Of a DNA stretch of 10,189 nt, positions 1-6,813 are shown in pieces. Position numbers and translations under genes: made by a program. How positions within the stretch are numbered: the stretch's first letter is position 1; each line of letters opens with the position of its first letter. The notes under the pieces were generated by a model. It was given only the letters and a program-made list of their open reading frames with translations. It was not told the DNA's origin and ran no database searches. This stretch comes from Bog-756 sp036553725. Lineage in GTDB: Bacteria > Actinomycetota > Acidimicrobiia > Acidimicrobiales > RAAP-2. The stretch lies in NCBI GenBank assembly GCA_036553725.1, contig DATBOO010000103.1, positions 1 through 10,189 of the forward strand, given 5' to 3'.

Positions 1-894
1 AGCCTGGCCGGTTCGTCGCAGATCCCCGGGGCCAACCAGCTGGTGGCGGCCGGCTACGCGGTGACGGCCAGCGATTACCAGGGCGAGGGGACGCCCGGCC
101 TGATGCCCTACATCGTCGGTACTTCGGCCGCCGAGGACACCGTCACGATCGTGGCGGCCGCCCACCACCTTCCTTCGGTGTCGCTCAGCCGCAATTACGT
201 GGTCTGGGGCCACTCCGAGGGCGGCCAGACCGCCATGTTCTCCCTCTACGGCCAGCGCTATGCGCGCCAGTTGCGGCTGCGTGGCGTGGTGGCCGGGGCC
301 CCGCCGTCCCAGTTCCCCCTCATCTACGACTTCTTGGTGACCAGCCCGTTCGACTACTACCTCTTGATGGTGGCCGGGTCGTACAACAGCTACTACGGGA
401 GCAAGCGGGCACCTCTGGCGAAGATCATGACCCCGCCGGCGGTGGCCCTGGTGCCCCAGCTCGACCAGGGGTGCTCCGGCTACGTCAAGGGAGTGGTCGA
501 CGCGGCGGTGGCCGCCACCCCGCACAAGACCTTGGCCGACCTCATCCCGCAGAACCCGTTCAACGTGCCCAAGTGGGCCAAGCTCCTCTCGGCCAACGAC
601 CCCGAGTCCTTCACCCGCAAGACCCGGGTGCCGCTGCTCATCATCCAGGGGGGCAATGACGAGCAGATCCCGGTCGTCTCGACCCAGCTCCTGCAGCAAC
701 ACCTGTGCACGATCGGCCAACCGACCGAGCGGTGGGTGTACTCGGGGCAGAGCCACGCCGGCGTGATCGCACCAAGCCTGCCCGACATGCTGCACTGGAT
801 CGGCGACCGCTTCACCACCAGGTCGGCGGTCGATCCCTACGTGCCGACCGCCGGCGGCAGCACCACTATCACCATCTCCCAGAAGACCTGCTGA
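1..894 (+). CDS. Secretory-lipase-like alpha/beta hydrolase, 5' end missing
   Basis: This is the C-terminal 297 codons of a serine hydrolase resembling the secretory lipase (LIP) family, which hydrolyses acyl esters, usually outside the cell. The frame is open from base 1, so the true start and any signal peptide lie upstream; the GTG at 43 is internal. Visible signatures are the strand-loop SDYQGEGTPG near codons 24-33 and the nucleophile elbow GHSEGGQ with Ser at codon 72 (bases 214-216). An Asp in GGNDEQIP (codon 220) and a His in GQSHAG (codon 252) complete a correctly ordered Ser-Asp-His triad. The segment between codons 95 and 190 would be the lid or cap. The protein ends in Cys followed by TGA. 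It converges with the next gene across 65 bases. Family assignment is fairly secure; the substrate is unknown, and a general esterase is equally possible. Confidence 0.85.
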   Translation, partial: SLAGSSQIPGANQLVAAGYAVTASDYQGEGTPGLMPYIVGTSAAEDTVTIVAAAHHLPSVSLSRNYVVWGHSEGGQTAMFSLYGQRYARQLRLRGVVAGAPPSQFPLIYDFLVTSPFDYYLLMVAGSYNSYYGSKRAPLAKIMTPPAVALVPQLDQGCSGYVKGVVDAAVAATPHKTLADLIPQNPFNVPKWAKLLSANDPESFTRKTRVPLLIIQGGNDEQIPVVSTQLLQQHLCTIGQPTERWVYSGQSHAGVIAPSLPDMLHWIGDRFTTRSAVDPYVPTAGGSTTITISQKTC

Positions 895-930
895 CCGACG
901 CTGCCGGCCAGGTGCCCCGGCTCGACCGCT

Positions 931-959
931 GAGGGTGGACGGCGGCGGCGCCACCGCTC
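931..959. terminator. Possible shared hairpin in a convergent gap
   Basis: GAG-GGTGG at 931-938 can pair with CCACC-(G)-CTC at 951-959, giving eight base pairs with a one-base bulge and a 12-base GC-rich loop. It lies between the stop of the lipase-like gene and the stop of the opposite-strand phosphoesterase gene, where a bidirectional terminator would be expected. No T-run follows on either strand, so intrinsic termination is only a suggestion. A second, weaker pairing (GCCGG 903-907 with CCGGC 917-921) is nearby. Confidence 0.3.
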
Positions 960-2525
960 CTATCCGGCGGCGGCATCGGCGGCGGGGACCTGCGCCGGGG
1001 CCGGGGTGCCGGTGAGCGTGGTCTGGGGGTGGACGGGGAGGACCACCGGCGGGCGGGGAATCTGGTCGAAGTTGAAGTCACCGCTGAGGTTGCCGAGGAC
1101 CTTCTCGTTCTCGCGCACGCTCGGTCTCGGGTCGGGTCGGCCATCGGTCGCAGGGTTGAGGCGCTGGCCGTGGAGGAAGTCGTCCTCGATGAACTTGTCA
1201 TAGGCGTCGAAGCTCAGGGTCTGGTGGTCGACGTACCCCGCCCGGGCATAGGGGCTGACCACCAGGCCCGGCACCCGGAGCCCGTAGCCGTTCTGGTCGA
1301 CCGTCGGCGGCACCACGTGGTCGTAGAAGCCGCCCCAGTCGTCCCAGGCCAGGAATATCGCCGTCGAGTTCCAGTCCGGACTCTTCATCACCGCGTTGAT
1401 CAAGCTGGTGACGTAGGTCTGCCCGTAGCTCACCGGGGCCGGGGGGTGCTCGCTCACCGCGCCCGACGGAACCACCCAGGACACGGCCGGGAGGGTGCCG
1501 CTCCTGGCGGCGGCATAGAAGTGGTCGACCGACTGGATGTTCCCCAACTGGTTGTCAGCCTTCACCGTGTCGAACCAGGGCAGCGGGTTCCAGATCCCCG
1601 GGGTGCCCGAGCCCTGCTGGACGGGGGCGCAGGTCTCCGCCGCCGGGTTCTCGCAGTCCGGCTCGCTCCCGCTGACGATGTAGTACCCCCAGCTCACGTG
1701 GTCCTTGTGCAACAGATAGGTCAGATCGGTCCAGGCGTAGTCGGGCTGGCCACTGGTGGGGCTGACGGTCTGTCCCCGCTTGCCGATCCGAGCGGCGTTC
1801 TTCGGACCGCTCTCGCCGCCGTAGACCGGGGAGGCCGGAGGGCGCTCGGCCGGTCGGGTCTGCAACTCGTTCACGCAGCTCGAGGGATTGCCCTCCTGGG
1901 TGCAGAACGCCGACCACTCGGACACCAGGAACAGGTGGGACGGAAGGCTCCACGAGGCGTTCGGCTCGAACATGTGGTCCTGGAGGACGAAGTCCTTGGC
2001 GTAGGCCCAGTAGTTGGGGATGTCGGTGGCGGTGTGGTAGCCCATCACGTCCGGAGCTGACGAATTGGTGCAGGCGGGGTCGGTGGGGTTCAGGCAGCCC
2101 TTCCGACCGGACTCGGCCTGTCCGATGAAGCCGTCCATCTTCCCGCCGCTGATGTCCGCCGTCGCATCGGGAGCCGAATGGGGTCCGCCGCCGTTCACGT
2201 CGGCATGGTCGACGTAGGGGGCCACGCAGGTCCCGGTGGCCGGATCGCTCACGCACACGGCCGGCTGTCCGTTCTGCATCGGGATCCCGTCGGCACCGGT
2301 GAAGGTGCCGAAATAGGAGTCGAACGAACGGTTCTCCTGCTGGATCACCACCACATGCTTGATCTTGTGAATGCCTGCCGGCACGATGTAGCTGCCGGTG
2401 GGCCCGCCGGACACCCGCTCGACGGAAGCGGGCGATGGGGCCGACCCGCCGCCACACGAAGCGCCGGCTACGGCCACGACCGCCAGGATGAATGCCGTCC
2501 CCACGGCTCCCGTTCGCATGTTCAC
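960..2525 (-). CDS. Phosphoesterase (phospholipase C / acid phosphatase AcpA family), probable lipoprotein
   Basis: This 521-residue protein belongs to the phosphoesterase family of bacterial phospholipases C and AcpA-type acid phosphatases, which cleave phosphate esters outside the cytoplasm. A hydrophobic N-terminus (about residues 7-22) runs into AGASCGGG with Cys24, a plausible though non-ideal lipobox because Gly sits at -3, followed by a Ser/Pro-rich linker. Family signatures appear in order: HVVVIQQENRSFDSYFG (about 57-73; Glu64 and Asn65 probably bind metal), a PSHLF segment (195-199) where Ser193 may be the nucleophile by alignment to the family, SEHPP (358-362), and FLAWDDWGGFYDHV (391-404; Asp395 and Asp396 are probable metal ligands). 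GLRVPGLVVSPYA (415-427) closes the domain. I chose GTG at 2525 because AAAGG lies five bases upstream; ATG at 2519 (11-base spacing) is the alternative. Whether it acts on phospholipids or on small phosphomonoesters cannot be decided. Confidence 0.9.
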   Translation of the reverse strand: MNMRTGAVGTAFILAVVAVAGASCGGGSAPSPASVERVSGGPTGSYIVPAGIHKIKHVVVIQQENRSFDSYFGTFTGADGIPMQNGQPAVCVSDPATGTCVAPYVDHADVNGGGPHSAPDATADISGGKMDGFIGQAESGRKGCLNPTDPACTNSSAPDVMGYHTATDIPNYWAYAKDFVLQDHMFEPNASWSLPSHLFLVSEWSAFCTQEGNPSSCVNELQTRPAERPPASPVYGGESGPKNAARIGKRGQTVSPTSGQPDYAWTDLTYLLHKDHVSWGYYIVSGSEPDCENPAAETCAPVQQGSGTPGIWNPLPWFDTVKADNQLGNIQSVDHFYAAARSGTLPAVSWVVPSGAVSEHPPAPVSYGQTYVTSLINAVMKSPDWNSTAIFLAWDDWGGFYDHVVPPTVDQNGYGLRVPGLVVSPYARAGYVDHQTLSFDAYDKFIEDDFLHGQRLNPATDGRPDPRPSVRENEKVLGNLSGDFNFDQIPRPPVVLPVHPQTTLTGTPAPAQVPAADAAAG

Positions 2526-2548
2526 GGTGACCTTTCCGAAATCTCGGA
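2526..2548 (-). promoter_or_regulatory. Ribosome binding site with adjoining small hairpin
   Basis: Read on the minus strand, a five-base inverted repeat (TCCGA, GATT loop, TCGGA; 2548-2535) sits immediately before AAGG, which is the Shine-Dalgarno sequence of the phosphoesterase gene. The final GGA of the right arm is part of the GGAAAGG purine tract. Folding could therefore limit ribosome access slightly. The RBS is well supported; a regulatory role for the hairpin is inference. Confidence 0.45.
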
Positions 2549-2663
2549 CATCGACCTCGCCGTCCTATCAGACGAATGTGAGCGAGCGCGCCCGTTGGTG
2601 TCAGAGGAATGGTGCCATCTGATCCTGAGGTGCCCATGTGAGGATTCCGTGAGGGCGCAGCGC

Positions 2664-2669
2664 TAGCGT
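2664..2669 (+). promoter_or_regulatory. Candidate -10 element for a leaderless transcript
   Basis: TAGCGT matches the actinobacterial -10 pattern TANNNT and ends eight bases before the ATG at 2678, so transcription would begin at or next to the start codon. This fits the absence of a Shine-Dalgarno sequence at proper distance (the nearest GAGGG is more than 20 bases away). It also fits the in-frame stop at 2639-2641 with no ATG, GTG or TTG between it and 2678. I see no clear -35 element. Confidence 0.45.
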
Positions 2670-2677
2670 CACCGCTG

Positions 2678-4276
2678 ATGGCGCGGCGTCGGAGCTTCTG
2701 GGGGTGGGGGTTCGAAGCCGAGCACCTGTCGCCCGCCGAGCAGCGCCGGCTGGGGAACCTGGTCACCCCCCTGGTGGGCAACTGGGCGCTCGAGGTGATC
2801 GAGCCTCCCTCGCCATCCGAGATCAGACTGACGGCGCCCCGGCTGACTGCGCCGCCGGCCCTGGCCGAGTGGAGCGCCGCCGACGACGTCACCCGGGCGG
2901 GCCACACCTACGGGAAGTCGTTTCGGGACGTCGTGCGGGGCCTCGAACGCCGCTGGGACCATCCGCCCGATGTGGTGGTGAGCCCGCCGGACGAGCGCGG
3001 GGTGGCGGCGGTGCTCGAGTGGGCCACCGAGGCCGGGGCGGTCGTGGTCCCCTACGGCGGAGGGTCCTCGGTGGTCGGAGGCGTCGAGGCACCGACCGGC
3101 GACGACCGGCCGGTCATCAGCTGCGACCTCGGGCGCCTCGACCGGGTCCTCGAGATCGACCGGGCCTCCCGGAGCGCTCTCATCCAGGGAGGGGTGTTCG
3201 GACCCTCGCTCGAGGACCAGCTCCGCCCCCACGGCCTCACCCTCCGCCATTACCCGCAGAGCTTCGAGCTCTCCTCCCTCGGCGGCTGGCTGGCCACCCG
3301 CTCGGGCGGGCACTTCGCCACGCTCCACACCCACATCGACGACTTCGTCGAGTCGATCCGGACCGTCACGCCCCGGGGCCCGATCGAGTCCCTCCGGATG
3401 CCGGGGTCGGGAGCGGGCCCGTCCCCGGACCGGCTGATGCTCGGTTCGGAGGGGATCTTCGGGATCATCACCGAGGCGTGGATGAGGCTGCAGGACCGCC
3501 CGGTCCACCGGGCCTCCGGCGTGGCCCGGTTCGGATCCTTCGAGTCCGGCGCCGACGCGGCCCGGGCCCTCGGGCAGTCCGGGCTCTGGCCGTCGAACCT
3601 CCGCCTACTCGACGCCACCGAGGCGATGATCACCGGCGCCGGGGACGGCAGTGCCCATCTGCTGCTGATCGGCTTCGAGTCGGCCACCCAGCCGGTCGAC
3701 GCTGCGCTGGCCCAGGCGGCAACCGTGGTCGGCGACCACGCCGGGACCTTCGAGGTCCGCCCTCCACCGGACCCGGCGGGCGAACCGGGTGAGGGCGACA
3801 CGGCCGGCCGCTGGCGGACGGCCTTCCTCCGGGCCCCGTACGTCCGCGACGCCCTGGTCGGGCTCGGTCTCATCAACGAGACATTCGAGACGGCGATCAC
3901 CTGGGACCGCTTCGAGCACCTCATGACCACGGTCCGGGGCGTCACCGAGGACGCGCTCCGCTCCGTCGGGGCCTGGCCCGGCCTGGTCACCTGCCGGTTG
4001 ACCCACGTCTACCCCGACGGGGCGGCGCCGTACTTCACCGTGATCGCACCGGGCCGGCCGGGGCGGATCGAGCAGTGGGCCGAGGTAAAAGGAGCGGTCA
4101 TGGAGGCGATCGCCGCGGCAGGGGGGACCGTGACCCACCACCACGCCGTCGGCCGCGATCACCGACCCGGTTACGACCGCCAGCGCCCCGACCTGTTCGC
4201 CGGGCAGCTTCGCGCCGCCAAGCGGGCGGTGGATCCCGACGCCCTGCTCAATCCCGGGGTGCTGATCGATCCCTGA
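2678..4276 (+). CDS. agpS: FAD-dependent alkyldihydroxyacetonephosphate-synthase-like enzyme
   Basis: This 532-residue flavoprotein has the vanillyl-alcohol-oxidase fold and closely resembles alkyl-DHAP synthase. The eukaryotic enzyme exchanges the acyl chain of acyl-DHAP for a fatty alcohol to create the ether bond of ether lipids. It opens with RRSFWGWG (4-11), a hallmark of the bacterial homologues. The FAD-binding domain has PYGGGSSVVGG (125-135), RHYPQSFELSSLGGWLATR (190-208) and GSEGIFGIITEA (256-267). The C-terminal cap carries the HHHAVGRDH motif (487-495), whose three His match the catalytic His cluster of the eukaryotic enzyme, and it ends with DPDALLNPGVL. The length matches full-length bacterial homologues, and no signal peptide is visible. 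The start is the only one possible after the stop at 2639. Annotation as an oxidase of the same superfamily (for example lactate or glycolate type) is the main alternative. Ether-lipid activity in this organism is inferred. Confidence 0.85.
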   Translation: MARRRSFWGWGFEAEHLSPAEQRRLGNLVTPLVGNWALEVIEPPSPSEIRLTAPRLTAPPALAEWSAADDVTRAGHTYGKSFRDVVRGLERRWDHPPDVVVSPPDERGVAAVLEWATEAGAVVVPYGGGSSVVGGVEAPTGDDRPVISCDLGRLDRVLEIDRASRSALIQGGVFGPSLEDQLRPHGLTLRHYPQSFELSSLGGWLATRSGGHFATLHTHIDDFVESIRTVTPRGPIESLRMPGSGAGPSPDRLMLGSEGIFGIITEAWMRLQDRPVHRASGVARFGSFESGADAARALGQSGLWPSNLRLLDATEAMITGAGDGSAHLLLIGFESATQPVDAALAQAATVVGDHAGTFEVRPPPDPAGEPGEGDTAGRWRTAFLRAPYVRDALVGLGLINETFETAITWDRFEHLMTTVRGVTEDALRSVGAWPGLVTCRLTHVYPDGAAPYFTVIAPGRPGRIEQWAEVKGAVMEAIAAAGGTVTHHHAVGRDHRPGYDRQRPDLFAGQLRAAKRAVDPDALLNPGVLIDP

Positions 4277-4296
4277 GCGGGGAAGCCCCCGTTCAG
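4273..4296. terminator. Shared hairpin containing both convergent stop codons
   Basis: Bases 4273-4282 pair with 4287-4296 around the four-base loop AAGC. This gives a ten-base-pair stem with one G-T pair (77/92) and a core of CGGGG/CCCCG. The left arm includes the TGA of the alkyl-DHAP-synthase-like gene (4274-4276), and the right arm includes the complement of the TGA of the EF-G-like gene (4293-4295). There is no T-run, but the position in a 16-base convergent gap makes a bidirectional terminator or transcript-end stabiliser likely. Confidence 0.55.
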
Positions 4297-6416
4297 CCCT
4301 TCGCCATGCGGTCGACGAGGTGGGGCGGCATGACGTCATAGTGTTCGTGCTCGGACCGGAACCGGCCCCGACCCGCGGTCAGCGAGCGGAGATCCACCGC
4401 GTAGCGCTGCATCTCGGCCGTCGGTACGAGGGCGGTGATCCGCTGGGCGCCCCCATCCACCGTGTCGGTGCCCTTGACCCGGCCCCGGCGGGAGTTGAGG
4501 TCACCGAGGACGTGGCCCTGCACGCTCGAGGGAACGGTCACAGCCAGGAGGGAGATGGGCTCGAGCAGCACCGGGCCGGCCTTGGCCATGGCCTCCTTGA
4601 AAGCGAGCGACCCGGCCATCTTGAAGCTCATTTCCGACGAGTCCACCGGATGGTGCTTGCCGTCGAGGCAGGTCACCTGCACGTCGACCACCGGGTAGCC
4701 GTGGATGCCGCCATGACCCATCGCCTCGACGATCCCCTTCTCCACCGCCGGGATGTACTGCCGGGGGATGGCACCGCCGACGACCTGGTCGACGAAGCGG
4801 AAGCCCTCGCCCCGCCCGAGGGGCTCGATGCGAATCGAGGCCACGCCGAACTGGCCGTGGCCGCCGGTCTGCTTCTTGTACCGGCCCACCGCCTCGGCCG
4901 GCATCGTGACCGTCTCGCGGTACGGGACGAGCACTTCCTCGGTGGCGATCTCGACCCCGAACTTGCGGGCCAGGCGCTCGACGGCCATGGCCAGATGGGT
5001 CTCGCCGGTGCCCCAGAGGATGGTCTGATGGGTTTCGTCGACCCGCTCGACGACCAGGGCGGGATCCTCCTCCTGGAGGCGATGGAGCCCGGTCATCAGC
5101 TTGTCCTCGTCGCCCTTGGACTTGGGCTTGATGGCTATGGACAGCGAGCGGGGCTCGGGGGGCGGGACCGGGACGAGCACCGGTGAGCCCTTGGGCGCCA
5201 GCGTGTCGCCGGTGACGACGTCGGCGAGCTTGGGTGCCGCCACGATGTCGCCGGCCCCCGCCTCGTCGGCGGGCTGGGCATCCTTGCCCCGGAGGAGCTG
5301 CAGGACGTGCAGCCGCTCCATGGCGTGGGTGCGGGAATTGGTGAGCACGCTGTCAGGCCGGATTGTCCCGGAGAGGACCCGCAGGAGCGAGATCTTCCCC
5401 ACGTAGGGGTCGGAGATGGTCTTGAACACCCGGGCCAGGGGCAGGCCGGCCGGGTCGCACGGGATCTCCTGCACCGAGTCGCCGGCCCGGACCTCGAGCG
5501 GCGGGCGCGCCTCGGGGGTCGGGCCGATCTCGGCCAGCAGACTGGCCAGGCGGTCGATGCCCACCCCGCTGGCGGCCGAGCCGCACACCACCGGGAACAC
5601 CACTCCCTGGGCCACGCCGCTGGCCAGCGTGGCCTCGAGCTCGCCGGTGGACGGGGTGTCCCCTTCGAGGTAACGCTCCATGAGATCGTCGTCGCCGACC
5701 ACGATCCCCTCGACCAGCTGTTCCCGCACCACATGCTCGGTGGCAGCCAGATCGTCGGGGATCGGTCCCGTCCGGGGCTTCCCGCCCTCGTAGATGATGG
5801 CGGTGTCGGTGAGGAGATCGGCGATCCCCCGAAAACCGGATTCGCCGCCCACGGGCAACTCCAGGGGTGCGATCCCGGCGCCGAACCGCTCACGGAGGGC
5901 AGCCAGTGTCCGGTCGAAGCTGGCCCGCTCCCGGTCGAGCTTGTTGACGAACACCAGACGGGGAAGGCCCAACTCGGCGGCGAGGGCCCAGGCTTCCTCG
6001 GTCTGGGCCTCGATGCCCTCCACCGCGCTCACCACCAGGACCACCAGGTCGACTACGGAGCACGCGGCCCGGACCTCCCCGAAGAAGTCGGCGTAGCCGG
6101 GGGTGTCGATGATGTTGAGCTTGACGTCACCGATCCTGCAGGGGGCCACAGCCAGCGAGAGCGACATGTGGTACTTGATCTCTTCCGGCTCGAAGTCGCT
6201 CACCGTCGAGCCGTCGTCCACCTTCCCCGGGCGGGTGATGGCCCCGGTGGCGAACAGGAGGGCCTCCGCCAGGGTGGTCTTTCCTGCGCCGTTGTGCCCG
6301 ACCAGTGCGATGTTGCGGATTCCGGTCGGATGCCCCTCGAGCCCGTTCAGCCCCGGCCGGTCCGGCTTCACCCGCTCCGAGACCGACGGCTCGGTGGCTG
6401 CGTCGATGGCACTCAT
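4293..6416 (-). CDS. fusA2: EF-G2-like translation factor GTPase
   Basis: This 707-residue protein has the complete five-domain architecture of elongation factor G and belongs to the divergent EF-G2/FusA2 group. The G domain starts near residue 33 after an unconserved 32-residue leader. It shows G1 GHNGAGKTT (40-48), G3 DTPGYADF (104-111), G4 NKLD (158-161) and G5 GSA (279-281). Domain II spans about 318-410, III about 424-497, IV about 498-615 with the tip motif DGKHHPVDSSEMSFK (585-599), and V about 616-700. Two departures from canonical EF-G stand out: the RGITI switch-I motif is absent, and the switch-II catalytic His is replaced by Tyr108. The family is cytoplasmic and ribosome-related, but its role is poorly settled; as I recall, mycobacterial EF-G2 binds guanine nucleotides without ribosome-stimulated GTPase. 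The ATG at 6416 has only a weak GGTG-type RBS and overlaps the stop of an upstream small ORF. It is not the housekeeping fusA, since no str operon genes are nearby. Confidence 0.92.
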   Translation of the reverse strand: MSAIDAATEPSVSERVKPDRPGLNGLEGHPTGIRNIALVGHNGAGKTTLAEALLFATGAITRPGKVDDGSTVSDFEPEEIKYHMSLSLAVAPCRIGDVKLNIIDTPGYADFFGEVRAACSVVDLVVLVVSAVEGIEAQTEEAWALAAELGLPRLVFVNKLDRERASFDRTLAALRERFGAGIAPLELPVGGESGFRGIADLLTDTAIIYEGGKPRTGPIPDDLAATEHVVREQLVEGIVVGDDDLMERYLEGDTPSTGELEATLASGVAQGVVFPVVCGSAASGVGIDRLASLLAEIGPTPEARPPLEVRAGDSVQEIPCDPAGLPLARVFKTISDPYVGKISLLRVLSGTIRPDSVLTNSRTHAMERLHVLQLLRGKDAQPADEAGAGDIVAAPKLADVVTGDTLAPKGSPVLVPVPPPEPRSLSIAIKPKSKGDEDKLMTGLHRLQEEDPALVVERVDETHQTILWGTGETHLAMAVERLARKFGVEIATEEVLVPYRETVTMPAEAVGRYKKQTGGHGQFGVASIRIEPLGRGEGFRFVDQVVGGAIPRQYIPAVEKGIVEAMGHGGIHGYPVVDVQVTCLDGKHHPVDSSEMSFKMAGSLAFKEAMAKAGPVLLEPISLLAVTVPSSVQGHVLGDLNSRRGRVKGTDTVDGGAQRITALVPTAEMQRYAVDLRSLTAGRGRFRSEHEHYDVMPPHLVDRMAKG

Positions 6417-6472
6417 GGCCGCTCACACCGGTCCACATTGCGCCGGCTGCGCCGCTGGCTTCGCAATTCCAT
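6413..6472 (-). CDS. Possible 19-residue arginine-rich leader peptide upstream of EF-G2 gene
   Basis: On the minus strand an ATG at 6472 opens a 19-codon ORF (MELRSQRRSRRNVDRCERP). Its TGA (6415-6413) overlaps the ATG of the EF-G2-like gene in the classic ATGA arrangement. GGAG lies six bases before this ATG within the purine tract AAAGGCGGAG, a better ribosome binding site than that of the downstream gene. Seven of 19 residues are Arg, read by CGA, CGG and CGC codons. The arrangement suggests translational coupling or a regulatory leader, possibly sensing elongation. No homologue is known to me, and the ORF is short enough to arise by chance in GC-rich DNA. The alternative is that this stretch is simply the 5' UTR. 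Confidence 0.4.
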   Translation of the reverse strand: MELRSQRRSRRNVDRCERP

Positions 6473-6536
6473 CGCTGTCTCCGCCTTTCACCTTCACCTT
6501 CGCGGGCGGTCAGTCTCGAAACTCCAGAGCCATCAC

Positions 6537-6542
6537 ATCATA
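6537..6542 (-). promoter_or_regulatory. Candidate -10 element for the EF-G2 transcript
   Basis: Read on the minus strand, TATGAT matches the -10 consensus at five of six positions and lies in the only AT-rich patch of this intergenic region. A start about seven bases downstream would give a 5' leader of roughly 110 bases, including the small ORF at 6472-6413. No convincing -35 hexamer is visible at 16-18 bases, so this rests on one element. Confidence 0.35.
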
Positions 6543-6695
6543 TTTTCCGCGGCTGCGCACCTGGCCAGGAGATCCACCCGCTGCCGCCACCTGACCGGCG
6601 GACCGGCACCGGGCCCGCGGGCCGCTCCGGACGGGACGGCCGTGGTGAGGAGACCGGTGGATCGGGCGCACCCGGCGGGCATTGGGCCCCACCCG

Positions 6696-6735
6696 GCGAG
6701 GGCATCGGCGGCGAGTTTCTGCGAGGGCATCGGCG
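6696..6735 (+). repeat. 15-bp perfect direct repeat upstream of the beta-helix gene
   Basis: GCGAGGGCATCGGCG occurs at 6696-6710 and again at 6721-6735, separated by ten bases (25 bases start to start). A related but degenerate unit, CACCCGGCGGGCAT, begins at 6669, and CACCCGGCG recurs at 6690, giving a small cluster of GCG(A)GGGCAT-like units at 21- and 25-base intervals. The cluster ends about 90 bases before the beta-helix start codon, where an activator or repressor site could lie. No binding protein is suggested by the sequence. Confidence 0.75.
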
Positions 6736-6778
6736 ACATCAGTTCCATCGCCTCGTGGCAGCCTGGCCGGCTTGTGCG

Positions 6779-6784
6779 TAAGGT
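6779..6784 (+). promoter_or_regulatory. Weak candidate -10 for the beta-helix gene
   Basis: TAAGGT fits the TANNNT actinobacterial -10 pattern and would start transcription near 6791, leaving a leader of about 30 bases that contains the RBS. No -35 is visible at the right distance. TANNNT is common by chance, so confidence is low. Confidence 0.25.
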
Positions 6785-6806
6785 GATTGGCCGTTGCGTA
6801 TCGAAC

Positions 6807-6813
6807 AAGGGGG
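6807..6813 (+). promoter_or_regulatory. Ribosome binding site deciding the beta-helix start
   Basis: AAGGGGG lies eight bases before the ATG at 6822 but only two bases before the in-frame ATG at 6816. The spacing favours 6822 as the true start; the predicted signal peptide is unaffected either way. Confidence 0.6.

Noticed and set aside
1029..2060. Plus-strand open frame opposite the phosphoesterase gene
   Set aside because: It is Val/Gly/Arg-rich and antisense to clear ENRSFD and DDWGGFYDH motifs.
1555..2907. Minus-strand open frame overlapping both the phosphoesterase and alkyl-DHAP-synthase-like genes
   Set aside because: It is an Arg-rich out-of-frame translation crossing a divergent promoter region, with no recognisable domain.
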